A DNA stretch of 21,581 nucleotides. It comes from JBKHBQ01 sp046542305. GTDB lineage: Bacteria > Bacteroidota > Bacteroidia > Bacteroidales > 4484-276. Below the pieces are notes generated by a model. It was not told the DNA's origin. It did not search any database and saw only the letters and a list, made by a program, of their open reading frames with translations. Below, piece after piece: positions 14,639 to 21,581 of this stretch (positions within the stretch are counted from its first letter, which is position 1; the number at the start of each line of letters is the position of its first letter). The position numbers and the translations under genes are program-made. The stretch is taken from assembly GCA_046542305.1 (NCBI GenBank), contig JBKHBQ010000035.1, positions 1 to 21,581 on the forward strand. Direction: 5' to 3'.

Positions 14639-15082
14639 ATGTCGTACACCTATAAACATCCCAGGCCTGCGGTTACCGTTGATATGGCCGTATTTGCCAG
14701 ATTCGGGCCCTCCTGGAAAGTGCTGCTGATACGCAGGGGAAACCCGCCTTTCGAAGGACAGTGGGCATTGCCGGGAGGATTTGTTGAAATGGATGAAAAA
14801 CTTATCGAATCGGCACAGCGGGAACTGGAAGAAGAAACAGGCATAAAAAATGTAAACCTCCTGCAATTCCGTACCTACGGCGATCCGGGCCGCGACCCGC
14901 GGGGACGCACGGTGGCCGTGGTGCATTACGGATTTGTGAACAGCGACAAAATACAAGTGAAAGGTGGCGACGATGCCAGCGAGGCAGCCTGGTTTGCAGT
15001 GGATGACCTTCCCGGCCTGGCTTTCGATCATTCCAAAATAATGAGTGAACTTTTGGAGTACCTGAAAGATCATCTTAATTAA
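14639..15082 (+). CDS. NUDIX hydrolase
   Basis: This 147-residue single-domain protein has a complete Nudix box, GX5EX7REUXEEXGU, from Gly47 through Glu53, Arg61-Glu62, Glu65-Glu66 and Gly68, so it should be an active Mg2+-dependent diphosphate hydrolase. The surrounding 'RRGNPPFEGQWALPGGFVEMDE' and 'FRTYGDPGRDPRGRTVAVVHY' stretches resemble ADP-ribose pyrophosphatase-type (COG1051) and NrtR-related enzymes. There is no C-terminal winged-helix, so it is not an NrtR regulator. The substrate is not determined; ADP-ribose or another nucleoside diphosphate derivative is likely. Confidence 0.9.
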   Translation: MSYTYKHPRPAVTVDMAVFARFGPSWKVLLIRRGNPPFEGQWALPGGFVEMDEKLIESAQRELEEETGIKNVNLLQFRTYGDPGRDPRGRTVAVVHYGFVNSDKIQVKGGDDASEAAWFAVDDLPGLAFDHSKIMSELLEYLKDHLN

Positions 15083-15167
15083 AAAAATCTGTTGAAGGAA
15101 ATGATGTTTTATTGATGGAGAAGGATCAGGCTTGACAGACAATTTACGAACCAATACATAAAACAGG

Positions 15168-16115
15168 ATGAATCACAAACCGGAAAAGATATTACACGGC
15201 CATTTTCCTGCAATGTTCAGCGGATTAAGATGGCTGATAACCATGGTGCTGATGGTGGCAGCATGTTCTTCGGCATTTTCCCAGCAGCAAAGATTTCCCT
15301 ACGACCTCGACAATCCATCCGAAAAGCATATCCTTCCCACCATACTCGAAGAGATTTCAGGGAATTCCCTGCTCAACGATCACATCATGATCTGTGTGCA
15401 GGATGAGAAAGGCGATCTGTTTTTTTACAACCTCGAGGAAAGGCGGCTGATCAAGCGGGTGGATTTCGGAAAGGATGCAGATTACGAGGATGTGACCCTG
15501 ATTGGGGATGAGGCCTGGGTATTGCGAAGCAACGGCACGCTTTACCGGATCAGGTATTTCGATGATGAAGACAGAATTGAGACCAGGGAGATTAAAACCG
15601 CCCTGTCGGGAAAAAATAATTGCGAGGGCCTGTGCTACGATCCGGTGGAAAACCGCCTGCTGATAGCACTGAAAGGGAAACCCGAAATTAATGATGAACA
15701 GGATTTCGACGGATACAAAGCCATTTATGCTTTTGATCCTGAAACGGAAAAGCTGTCGGAAGAACCGGCGTATCTGATCGAACTAAAGCAAATCAAAGAT
15801 CTTGAAAATGCCAGCCTCTACGAACAGATCTCTCATAAAATCGCCGCAACGCTCGAAGAATCCGATGATATCCGGTTTCAGCCTTCGGCTGTGGGCGTGC
15901 ACCCTGAAACCGACGACATTTATGTGCTGGCTTCTGTTGGCAAAGCGCTGGTGGTGATGAGCCGCGAAGGCAAACTGGCTCAAATCAATCCGCTCGACAA
16001 GTGGCTGTTTGTGCAGCCCGAAGGAATCTGTTTTAGCCCCGACGGCACGTTGTTTATTTCAAGCGAAGGCGATGGCGGCAACGGGCTGATCCTGAGGTTT
16101 GATATGAAAAAATAA
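15168..16115 (+). CDS. SdiA-regulated-like beta-propeller protein, exported
   Basis: This is a 315-residue protein with a somewhat long N-terminus containing a hydrophobic segment (about 21-38) and a likely signal cleavage near 'SSAFSQ'. The mature part shows repeated propeller blades: 'DADYEDVTLIGDEAWVLRSNGTLYRI', 'NCEGLCYDPVENRLLIALKG', 'PSAVGVHPETDDIYVLASVGKALVVMS' and 'PEGICFSPDGTLFISSEGDGG'. This pattern matches the SdiA-regulated family, related to phytase-like propellers. Acidic loops (YEDV, EG) could bind calcium. Catalysis is not established for the family. It converges with the histidine phosphatase gene, 1 bp between stops, which suggests, but does not prove, a shared role in phosphoester metabolism. 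Confidence 0.78.
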   Translation: MNHKPEKILHGHFPAMFSGLRWLITMVLMVAACSSAFSQQQRFPYDLDNPSEKHILPTILEEISGNSLLNDHIMICVQDEKGDLFFYNLEERRLIKRVDFGKDADYEDVTLIGDEAWVLRSNGTLYRIRYFDDEDRIETREIKTALSGKNNCEGLCYDPVENRLLIALKGKPEINDEQDFDGYKAIYAFDPETEKLSEEPAYLIELKQIKDLENASLYEQISHKIAATLEESDDIRFQPSAVGVHPETDDIYVLASVGKALVVMSREGKLAQINPLDKWLFVQPEGICFSPDGTLFISSEGDGGNGLILRFDMKK

Positions 16116-16116
16116 A

Positions 16117-16899
16117 TTACTGCTGAATTTCTTCCACCTTTACCAGCACTGATACACCGAGGTTTTTAAATCCGCCGTTGTGGATAACTTTCCATCCCAT
16201 TTTTTTGAGTGATCTTTTGAGGTAGATATTGAAGAATCCATGGCCGATCAGCACCAGTTTTTTTTCGTCGACAGCCTTATGGTCGAGAAAGGCGGCGGCA
16301 TTTTTGGTACGTCTGCGCGCTTCGTCGAATGTTTCCATGTCGGCGTCATTGATCCCCAGCACCCAGCGAAGGGTGCCGAGGGCCCGCCACATGTTGATGG
16401 GCAGAGTTATAGTTGGTACCAGTGCCGGATTATTTTTGTATTCCCTGAACATAGGGTATTGTGCCACCGGAAGGTTTTGCTCGAAAAGCAAATCTGCAGT
16501 CTGCTTCGAACGCCGCAAATTACTCCCGTACACCGAGTCGATTTCGAACGGTTTTAGCACCACCGGATTACATTCCACCGGCACCATCTGTGCCGTGTCG
16601 TAGGCGTAAAGGTACTGATAAGCCTCGAAATAATTGTAGCGCGGTTTTTTTACAAGATCCACCTTTTGATGCCGCAGGATCATGATCTGCAGCAGCTCCC
16701 TGCCTGGCCCCGGGTCGAATTGATCTGTATCCACAAATCCAAACCTGCGGCAGCTATCGGTGCTTTGCCGGCTGATGGTTTCCTTGTATGCATCTTCCAC
16801 TTCGCGGTAGAACTTCCTGAGGTCGCGTTGTCCAAAGGTTGAAAGTGAAAAAAAAATTGATAATACAATTACGGATGAATGTAGGTAAATCATGGTCAT
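16117..16899 (-). CDS. Exported histidine phosphatase family protein, RHQ instead of RHG
   Basis: This is a 260-residue protein with an N-terminal signal peptide (to about FGQ, residue 24) and a helical insertion before the catalytic motif. Phosphatase-superfamily residues are Arg76-His77 (ILRHQKVDL), Arg130 (SNLRRSKQTA), a possible acid Glu153 (FREYKNN) and His220 (LIGHGFFN). The usual RHG reads RHQ here. Active enzymes of the family transfer phosphate to the first His. The start lies directly against the stop of the large fusion gene (no gap), so the two are co-translated and probably act together. The ATG two codons in is an alternative start. The substrate is unknown. Confidence 0.8.
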   Translation of the reverse strand: MTMIYLHSSVIVLSIFFSLSTFGQRDLRKFYREVEDAYKETISRQSTDSCRRFGFVDTDQFDPGPGRELLQIMILRHQKVDLVKKPRYNYFEAYQYLYAYDTAQMVPVECNPVVLKPFEIDSVYGSNLRRSKQTADLLFEQNLPVAQYPMFREYKNNPALVPTITLPINMWRALGTLRWVLGINDADMETFDEARRRTKNAAAFLDHKAVDEKKLVLIGHGFFNIYLKRSLKKMGWKVIHNGGFKNLGVSVLVKVEEIQQ

Positions 16900-19800
16900 T
16901 TAAAATAAATAGCTGAAATGAAAATCAAAATAATGCTCCTCGTCCGACATGTTGTAATTCAGCATGAGTGTGATCTTGTTGTAGGGCATCAGCCACAAAC
17001 CTGCGCCGTAGCCGTGATGCCATTTCGCCGAACCCTCGTTCGGATACCAAACCCTGCCCACATCGTTAAACCCGAGAATGCCGAACTGGCCGGTGAGCAC
17101 GTATGTGTTCAGGTTGAACAGTTTAAGCCGGATGTCGGTATTCTGGTATGCCGCGGCATCTCCTGAAAAGCGGTTGGCACGAAATCCCCGCAGGTTGGTT
17201 TTGCCCCCGAGGCTTTGCGAAAAATAAAACGGGTAATCTCCTAAATTTTTCCCGCCGCCAAAGCGTACTGCAAAGATCAGCCGCGGATCTTTCCTGAAGC
17301 TCAGATAGAGTCTCAGATCGCTTTTCAGGCTGGTGAAATCGGGCGTATGACTGTTCAGACCCTGGTAATTACGCAGCTCATTGTTCCACAGGATGCCTCT
17401 GTTGGGAAAAACCTTGTCGTCCCTGGTATCGTAAATGACCTGTGCATTCACTCCTGCAAAATACTGATCCAGGAAAATGCTTTCGTTCAGTCCGTTTTGT
17501 TCCAGGTTGGTGATAAAGCGGTTTTTGGTGTCTTCCACTTTGCCAAAGACGAAAAACGGCCCCAGAAAAAATTGCAGTTCGTCGTCCCACGATTTTCGTG
17601 CCATCGGGCTGAAGTATGCATAATGGTACCGTACGCGGTAGTAATCTTTGTCGTCGGTGATTTTCGGGGTTTCATTTCCGAAGCCAAAGAAGTTGTTCAC
17701 CACAGTTGGTGCGGATACCATGCCATCGAGTACCAGGTCGAAACGGCGCAGCAGTGAAGAAAAAACCGCACTGTAGCGTATGTTGAAAGCCAGGGTCTGA
17801 TAGGCGAAATTCCCGAGGATGCGATGCCTGGTGGAATCGCGGAAGTTGTAGGTTTTGATGAGTGCTCCGCCGCCGAGGAAAATGCCGTCGTCGAGGCTGT
17901 AGCCGAAATATGCCTGGGGAATCACCTTGTTGTATTTAAATTGCTCCCGGTCGTAGTCGTTGATGCCTTTGGCTTTGGAGATCAGGTTTTTGGTTTCCGA
18001 CCCGGAGTGCAGGAAAGTGCTTTTGGGGCGGTCGTACACCAGTGTTTTTCTGGACAATCCCGCCACTTTCGAATGGTCGATGATGGTATCAGTACCTTTC
18101 CCGCCAATGATGCGTACTTTGATGCCTTCATCCACATCTCCGGTAATTTCAAAGCGATCCTCATCCTTCAGTCCGTAAATTCTGATCTCCTCGGTTTCGT
18201 TGTGGTAAAAAGTCCTCGCATAAAACGTCCCCTTGAGTTTTCCTTTTTTCCGGCTGAGTTCGCGGCCGGTCACCCTGGTGCGCTCGTCATCAAGCCGCTC
18301 CACTATAAACAGGTCGCGATCATCCGTGCCCGGGATGTCAACTGCTTTGGAAAGAAAAAGATAATATTCGTCAGCAAATTCATCGAGCCGGTTGCGGCGG
18401 GCTTTTAACTTTGTGATGATCTCCTGACCTGAAATTGCAAAAATTTCCTCTGGAAGCCCTTCCTTGATGGCGCTTTCAATTTTTTCATCTGTCAGGGTTT
18501 GCTGCAAATTCACTGCGGCTTTCTGCCAGTCGTACCTGGTGGTTTCGTTCAGGAAACTGCGATCGAAGTAGCGGGCGTTGTAATTGAAGCCGGGAATATT
18601 TTTGGTGTCCTCATCGAAACCCTGAAACTTGGGTTGCAGCCATTTTCGTTTCACCAACCATTGCACCGGGCCTTCGGCGATAAAGAAGGCATTGTCGCGG
18701 TCGCGCGGAATGGGGCGGTAGATTTTGTATTCGCCTTCTTCAAATTCGGCCCACCGCCATTGGTCGGCATGACGGTCCCAGTCGGCAATCAGCATATCGA
18801 ACAGCCGGGCGCGAAGGACCGCCTGCTGGTCCACAAATTCATCGTGCTGGTTTTGGGTTTTCTTCAGCACCTTTGATGTAGAGGTGATGTCGGACGGTCG
18901 GCCGAAGCTTTCCACGTCGCGCCGGTCGTCGTCGGGACGTTCTTCAAAAAGGTACAGCTTTCCCGCCATTTCCTTGCGGTAGATGCCCAGGCGCGGGTCG
19001 TCGGGCACAAATACGATTTTCGGGTTGGTATGGTATACCCCGGCCCGGCGTGCCAGTTGAGCAACGGCCATGGCGGCATATGGGTGCGATTGCGAAATGC
19101 CGTCCTGCACCACATCCACCGCCATTGTTCCCCAGAGTTCGTGCGGCAGGGCGCCCTCCACATATTTTTCCACGCTGCGCAGCACGTACTGCCTGCCGTC
19201 ATCCGCTTCCAGCCTCACCGATTTGGTTTGCTGTCCGCCACCGCGTTTCACGATCTTCAGGCCGCCTTTTACCTTTCCGATATCAAAAACCGGAAATTCC
19301 ACCGGTTGATTCCACACCTCACGATAGTTTTCACCCATCAGCCATTGTGTAAATTTTCCCACATTGTATTGCTCGCTGGCTGCGATCGTAACGGTACTGT
19401 CGGTGTAATCGGGAATGGTTTCCGCACTGAATGGCTCGCTTTTTCCGGTTTCCTTCCGGTAGAGTTTTTTGCTGAAGACGACCTTTCCCTGTTTATGTTC
19501 CTGATCAGGAACCAGAAACTCCAGCCAGACCTCGCCATCTGAATTAAAACTGAGTTTTCCGATGCCGGTGGTTTGCATGGCAAAATCATTGATCCCCCGC
19601 CGTGCCACATAATCTGCTTCCGTGGCCGCACCGCTTATCATGTGGTGAATCCCGCCGGTTTCGCTGTATTGCAGGTTGTGATCGTGAGCAGCCAGGAAAA
19701 TGGTGTTGGGGTAATTTTTGATGATTTGCATGAGCGAGGTGCGCATTTGCCGGTATTCGGGATGGGCCGCGTCCTGTATCTCCCCGAGCCCTGCGCGGGA

Positions 19801-20604
19801 AGCCGTATACAAAAAACCGGGCAACGGAATCCACAGCCATCTGTTAACGGCAAGCAGCGGAAACAGGTTCTCCCTGGCCGGGAAATGGCCGCCGTGGCGC
19901 CCGGCGCTGAACAGCGGGTGATGGGCGGCAAAGATCACATGGCGGTGCTTGTTTCGCTCCAGTGCATCCTGCACCTGAAGCAGGATTTCGCGCCGGTAGT
20001 CTTCCTCGGTTTCTATATCATCAAAATCACAATCGTATTCATCGGAGTATTTATTGCTTTTCTGCAGCCACCATTGCGAGTTGAACAGGATCAGCGTGAT
20101 TTGGTCGTCCAGGTCCACTTCCACAGGTCCCGGGCAGGCGTTGTCGGGGAGAAAAATGTTGCCGCGGTCGAGGTACTGTTCGGCAAACGCTTCCAGGTTC
20201 TTCACACGCTGCGATCCATGGCTTCCGCCGTTTTCCCAGTCGCGGTTGCCCGGAACGATCAGAAGCTTACCCCTATAGCCCCTGAAAGGATTCAGAATGT
20301 TGCGAAGCCGGTCCGAAGCCTGGTCGAATTGCTTTTCTTCTCTATCGGGAAGGCCTTTCGGATACACAAGGTTTCCCAGCAGAACAAATGCAGAATTCCG
20401 GTTTTCTTGTTCAAGGATACGGTTGATAAGCTGCATGTTCGGAAGGGCCGGATCAGGATTGGTGAAATCTCCCGAAAAATAAATGGTGTACTCCGGAGGA
20501 TTTTCAGGGGGCGTGGCCGTCGCAGCGGAATCATGAACACAGGGCTGATACCGCGAGCACGACAGCAGCATAAACAGGCCGATAGAAAGAAGGTTTTTTT
20601 TCAT
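16900..20604 (-). CDS. Lipoprotein fusion: metallophosphoesterase - kinase-like domain - Omp85 barrel
   Basis: This is a 1234-residue protein; the ATG at 20604 gives a lipoprotein signal with Cys16 (LLSC), better than an upstream TTG at 20694. Residues about 38-345 form a calcineurin-like phosphoesterase: Asp46 (SGDF), GNLVYP (77-82), GNRD (119-122), AHHP (227-230), AHDH (306-309). Residues about 445-760 resemble an atypical kinase: GGG loop 455-457, 'LFDMLIADWDRHADQW' (Asp610) and 'RDRDNAFF' (Asp635), close to FAM20-type motifs. Residues about 890-1234 are an Omp85 (BamA/TamA) barrel with the 'LRGF' motif (1138-1141) and terminal Phe. It likely sits in the outer membrane, with the other domains presumably periplasmic. 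The histidine phosphatase gene follows without a gap. The kinase assignment is inference from motifs. Confidence 0.85.
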   Translation of the reverse strand: MKKNLLSIGLFMLLSCSRYQPCVHDSAATATPPENPPEYTIYFSGDFTNPDPALPNMQLINRILEQENRNSAFVLLGNLVYPKGLPDREEKQFDQASDRLRNILNPFRGYRGKLLIVPGNRDWENGGSHGSQRVKNLEAFAEQYLDRGNIFLPDNACPGPVEVDLDDQITLILFNSQWWLQKSNKYSDEYDCDFDDIETEEDYRREILLQVQDALERNKHRHVIFAAHHPLFSAGRHGGHFPARENLFPLLAVNRWLWIPLPGFLYTASRAGLGEIQDAAHPEYRQMRTSLMQIIKNYPNTIFLAAHDHNLQYSETGGIHHMISGAATEADYVARRGINDFAMQTTGIGKLSFNSDGEVWLEFLVPDQEHKQGKVVFSKKLYRKETGKSEPFSAETIPDYTDSTVTIAASEQYNVGKFTQWLMGENYREVWNQPVEFPVFDIGKVKGGLKIVKRGGGQQTKSVRLEADDGRQYVLRSVEKYVEGALPHELWGTMAVDVVQDGISQSHPYAAMAVAQLARRAGVYHTNPKIVFVPDDPRLGIYRKEMAGKLYLFEERPDDDRRDVESFGRPSDITSTSKVLKKTQNQHDEFVDQQAVLRARLFDMLIADWDRHADQWRWAEFEEGEYKIYRPIPRDRDNAFFIAEGPVQWLVKRKWLQPKFQGFDEDTKNIPGFNYNARYFDRSFLNETTRYDWQKAAVNLQQTLTDEKIESAIKEGLPEEIFAISGQEIITKLKARRNRLDEFADEYYLFLSKAVDIPGTDDRDLFIVERLDDERTRVTGRELSRKKGKLKGTFYARTFYHNETEEIRIYGLKDEDRFEITGDVDEGIKVRIIGGKGTDTIIDHSKVAGLSRKTLVYDRPKSTFLHSGSETKNLISKAKGINDYDREQFKYNKVIPQAYFGYSLDDGIFLGGGALIKTYNFRDSTRHRILGNFAYQTLAFNIRYSAVFSSLLRRFDLVLDGMVSAPTVVNNFFGFGNETPKITDDKDYYRVRYHYAYFSPMARKSWDDELQFFLGPFFVFGKVEDTKNRFITNLEQNGLNESIFLDQYFAGVNAQVIYDTRDDKVFPNRGILWNNELRNYQGLNSHTPDFTSLKSDLRLYLSFRKDPRLIFAVRFGGGKNLGDYPFYFSQSLGGKTNLRGFRANRFSGDAAAYQNTDIRLKLFNLNTYVLTGQFGILGFNDVGRVWYPNEGSAKWHHGYGAGLWLMPYNKITLMLNYNMSDEEHYFDFHFSYLF

Positions 20605-20621
20605 AGCGCATTCTTCTCCTG

Positions 20622-20629
20622 CAAAATTA
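20622..20629 (-). promoter_or_regulatory. Candidate -7 box for the fusion gene
   Basis: The minus strand reads TAATTTTG (TAnnTTTG), 18 bp upstream of the ATG at 20604, implying a short leader. This supports 20604 as the start, because a start at 20694 would lie upstream of it. No clear -33 element is seen. Confidence 0.45.
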
Positions 20630-20694
20630 AAATTGTTGTGGATTTTAAAAACGCAATCGGATGGGTCTATAGGTTTTTTCACACGTATTACCAA

Positions 20695-20723
20695 TTGCCT
20701 GGTTTCCTTTTATCTTACTTTTG
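20695..20723 (+). promoter_or_regulatory. Promoter of the nucleotide cyclase gene
   Basis: TTG at 20695-20697, 18 bp, then TACTTTTG at 20716-20723 closely match the Bacteroidota -33/-7 promoter. The ATG follows 21 bp after the -7 box. It is divergent from the fusion gene, with about 140 bp between start codons. Confidence 0.55.
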
Positions 20724-20744
20724 CCTCCTGAAAGAATCCTGTTC

Positions 20745-21581
20745 ATGAAAATTAATTTGCGGACGAAATACCTGGTAAGCGAGGTGCTGCTGTTCACACT
20801 GCTATGGATGGTGGTGATCATGATGTATTTTCACATAGCTATATGGGGGATGCAGAATTTTATGGAATCCGAAGATTACTGGAAGCTGTTTCAGGCACAT
20901 TACAGCATTGGCGATTTGATGCTTCACGGGTTTGCCTTTGGGTTCATGTTCAGCGTGATTAACGTGATTTTCGACCGCACCCGGTTCAGGCGTTTTTCCA
21001 TTGGAAAAATTGTGATCCTGAAAACCATTTTCTATCTAATTGCCAACACGCTTGCCGATACCCTCATCATCCTGATCAACATCGGCTTCGAACCCGAATT
21101 TTTTATGCAGGGGCTGCGCCTGCATGAAATACACAAAGAAATTCCGGCGGGTTTCATGATCGGCACCCTCTTTTATTACATCTTCTTTATCCTGCTTTTT
21201 AATCTTCTGTATCAAATCAGTAAAAAGATCGGCCCGGGAATTTTGCTCAGCAGCATTTTCGGGAAATATCATCAGCCCCGCGATGAGAAGCTGGTTTTTA
21301 TGTTTCTCGATCTGAAGAATTCAACAGCCATTGCCGAAAGGCTGGAACATAAAAAATACAGCCTTTTCATCAAAGATTGCTTTGCGTTTCTCACCAATCC
21401 CATTTACAATTGCGAAGCGGATGTATACCAGTATGTGGGTGATGAGGCGGTGCTGATCTGGCCGTTGCACAAAGGCATCAGAAACCTGAACTGCATCCGG
21501 CTGTTTTATGAATACAAGCGGGTGCTGGAAAAAAAACGGGATTATTTTATGGAAACCTACGGGGTTTTTCCCGGGTTCAAG
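20745..21581 (+). CDS. Membrane-bound class III adenylate/guanylate cyclase (3' end outside window)
   Basis: The frame is open to the window edge, with 279 residues visible. The N-terminal part has four transmembrane helices (about 11-35, 57-76, 88-113 and 136-159). A class III nucleotide cyclase domain starts near 180. The metal-binding Asp189 (FMFLDLKNST) and Asp233 (QYVGDEAVLIW) are both present, so the site can bind two metals. The residue that is Lys in typical adenylate cyclases (KxxGD) appears to be Gln229, so base specificity cannot be assumed. It would make cyclic AMP or GMP at the membrane in response to an unknown signal. The catalytic domain is incomplete here. Confidence 0.87.
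   Translation, partial: MKINLRTKYLVSEVLLFTLLWMVVIMMYFHIAIWGMQNFMESEDYWKLFQAHYSIGDLMLHGFAFGFMFSVINVIFDRTRFRRFSIGKIVILKTIFYLIANTLADTLIILINIGFEPEFFMQGLRLHEIHKEIPAGFMIGTLFYYIFFILLFNLLYQISKKIGPGILLSSIFGKYHQPRDEKLVFMFLDLKNSTAIAERLEHKKYSLFIKDCFAFLTNPIYNCEADVYQYVGDEAVLIWPLHKGIRNLNCIRLFYEYKRVLEKKRDYFMETYGVFPGFK

Noticed and set aside
20605..20694. N-terminal extension of the fusion protein from a TTG start
   Set aside because: It would bury the lipoprotein signal 30 residues inside the protein and would begin upstream of the candidate -7 box.
19573..20748. Long plus-strand open frame (391 codons) opposite the fusion gene
   Set aside because: It lies antisense to the well-supported phosphoesterase domain, has no recognisable domain or signal, and its composition is what a high-GC third-position shadow gives.
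1..21581. tRNA, rRNA, CRISPR arrays, insertion sequences, phage or plasmid genes
   Set aside because: No cloverleaf-like segments, repeat-spacer arrays, transposase motifs or terminal inverted repeats were noticed by eye in the gaps between genes; gaps are mostly under 150 bp.

Overview
The window looks like a chromosomal segment of a Bacteroidota bacterium, probably an environmental anaerobe or facultative anaerobe. This rests on a TonB-dependent receptor, DUF4625, DUF5777 and DUF3098 family proteins, lipoproteins with an acidic tail after the lipid cysteine, barrels ending in Phe, weak Shine-Dalgarno sequences, and several TAnnTTTG-type -7 promoter boxes. No RNA genes, insertion sequences or CRISPR arrays were seen. 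The longest gene-free stretch is about 216 bp (6878-7093), and it is rich in regulatory sites.

Region 1 (1-2234, +): the C-terminal part of a TonB-dependent receptor, followed by two His-rich DUF4625 lipoproteins in one operon. This is best read as a metal (possibly zinc) acquisition locus. It ends where a hairpin with a U-tract closes the converging minus-strand operon.

Region 2 (2306-6877, -): six genes for electron transfer. In transcription order they are a multiheme lipoprotein cytochrome (5 CXXCH plus one CX4CH), a monoheme lipoprotein, a DUF5777 outer-membrane barrel, a small monoheme cytochrome c, a heptaheme cytochrome with a C-terminal membrane anchor, and a four-helix diheme cytochrome b. 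Together they could carry electrons from the quinone pool across the periplasm to the outer membrane. The divergent neighbour (7094-7798, +) is an FNR-like regulator with the full set of four iron-sulfur cysteines, and the shared promoter region holds a near-consensus FNR box plus two other palindromes.

Region 3 (7882-10626, +): housekeeping genes ftsX, a DUF3098 protein, uppP and truB (cell division, cell wall lipid recycling, tRNA pseudouridine). These are followed on the minus strand by an L-lactate dehydrogenase, an unidentified four-helix membrane protein and an S41 C-terminal processing protease. On the plus strand come rsmI and a NUDIX hydrolase.

Region 4 (15168-20604): an exported SdiA-regulated-like beta-propeller protein (+) converges on a two-gene minus-strand unit. 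That unit encodes a 1234-residue fusion (metallophosphoesterase, then a kinase-like domain with FAM20-type motifs, then an Omp85 barrel) and, with no gap, an exported histidine phosphatase. The metallophosphoesterase and the histidine phosphatase both carry changes at canonical motif positions. This fusion and the cytochrome operon are the two most interesting systems here.

Region 5 (20745-end, +): a membrane-bound class III nucleotide cyclase that runs off the window.
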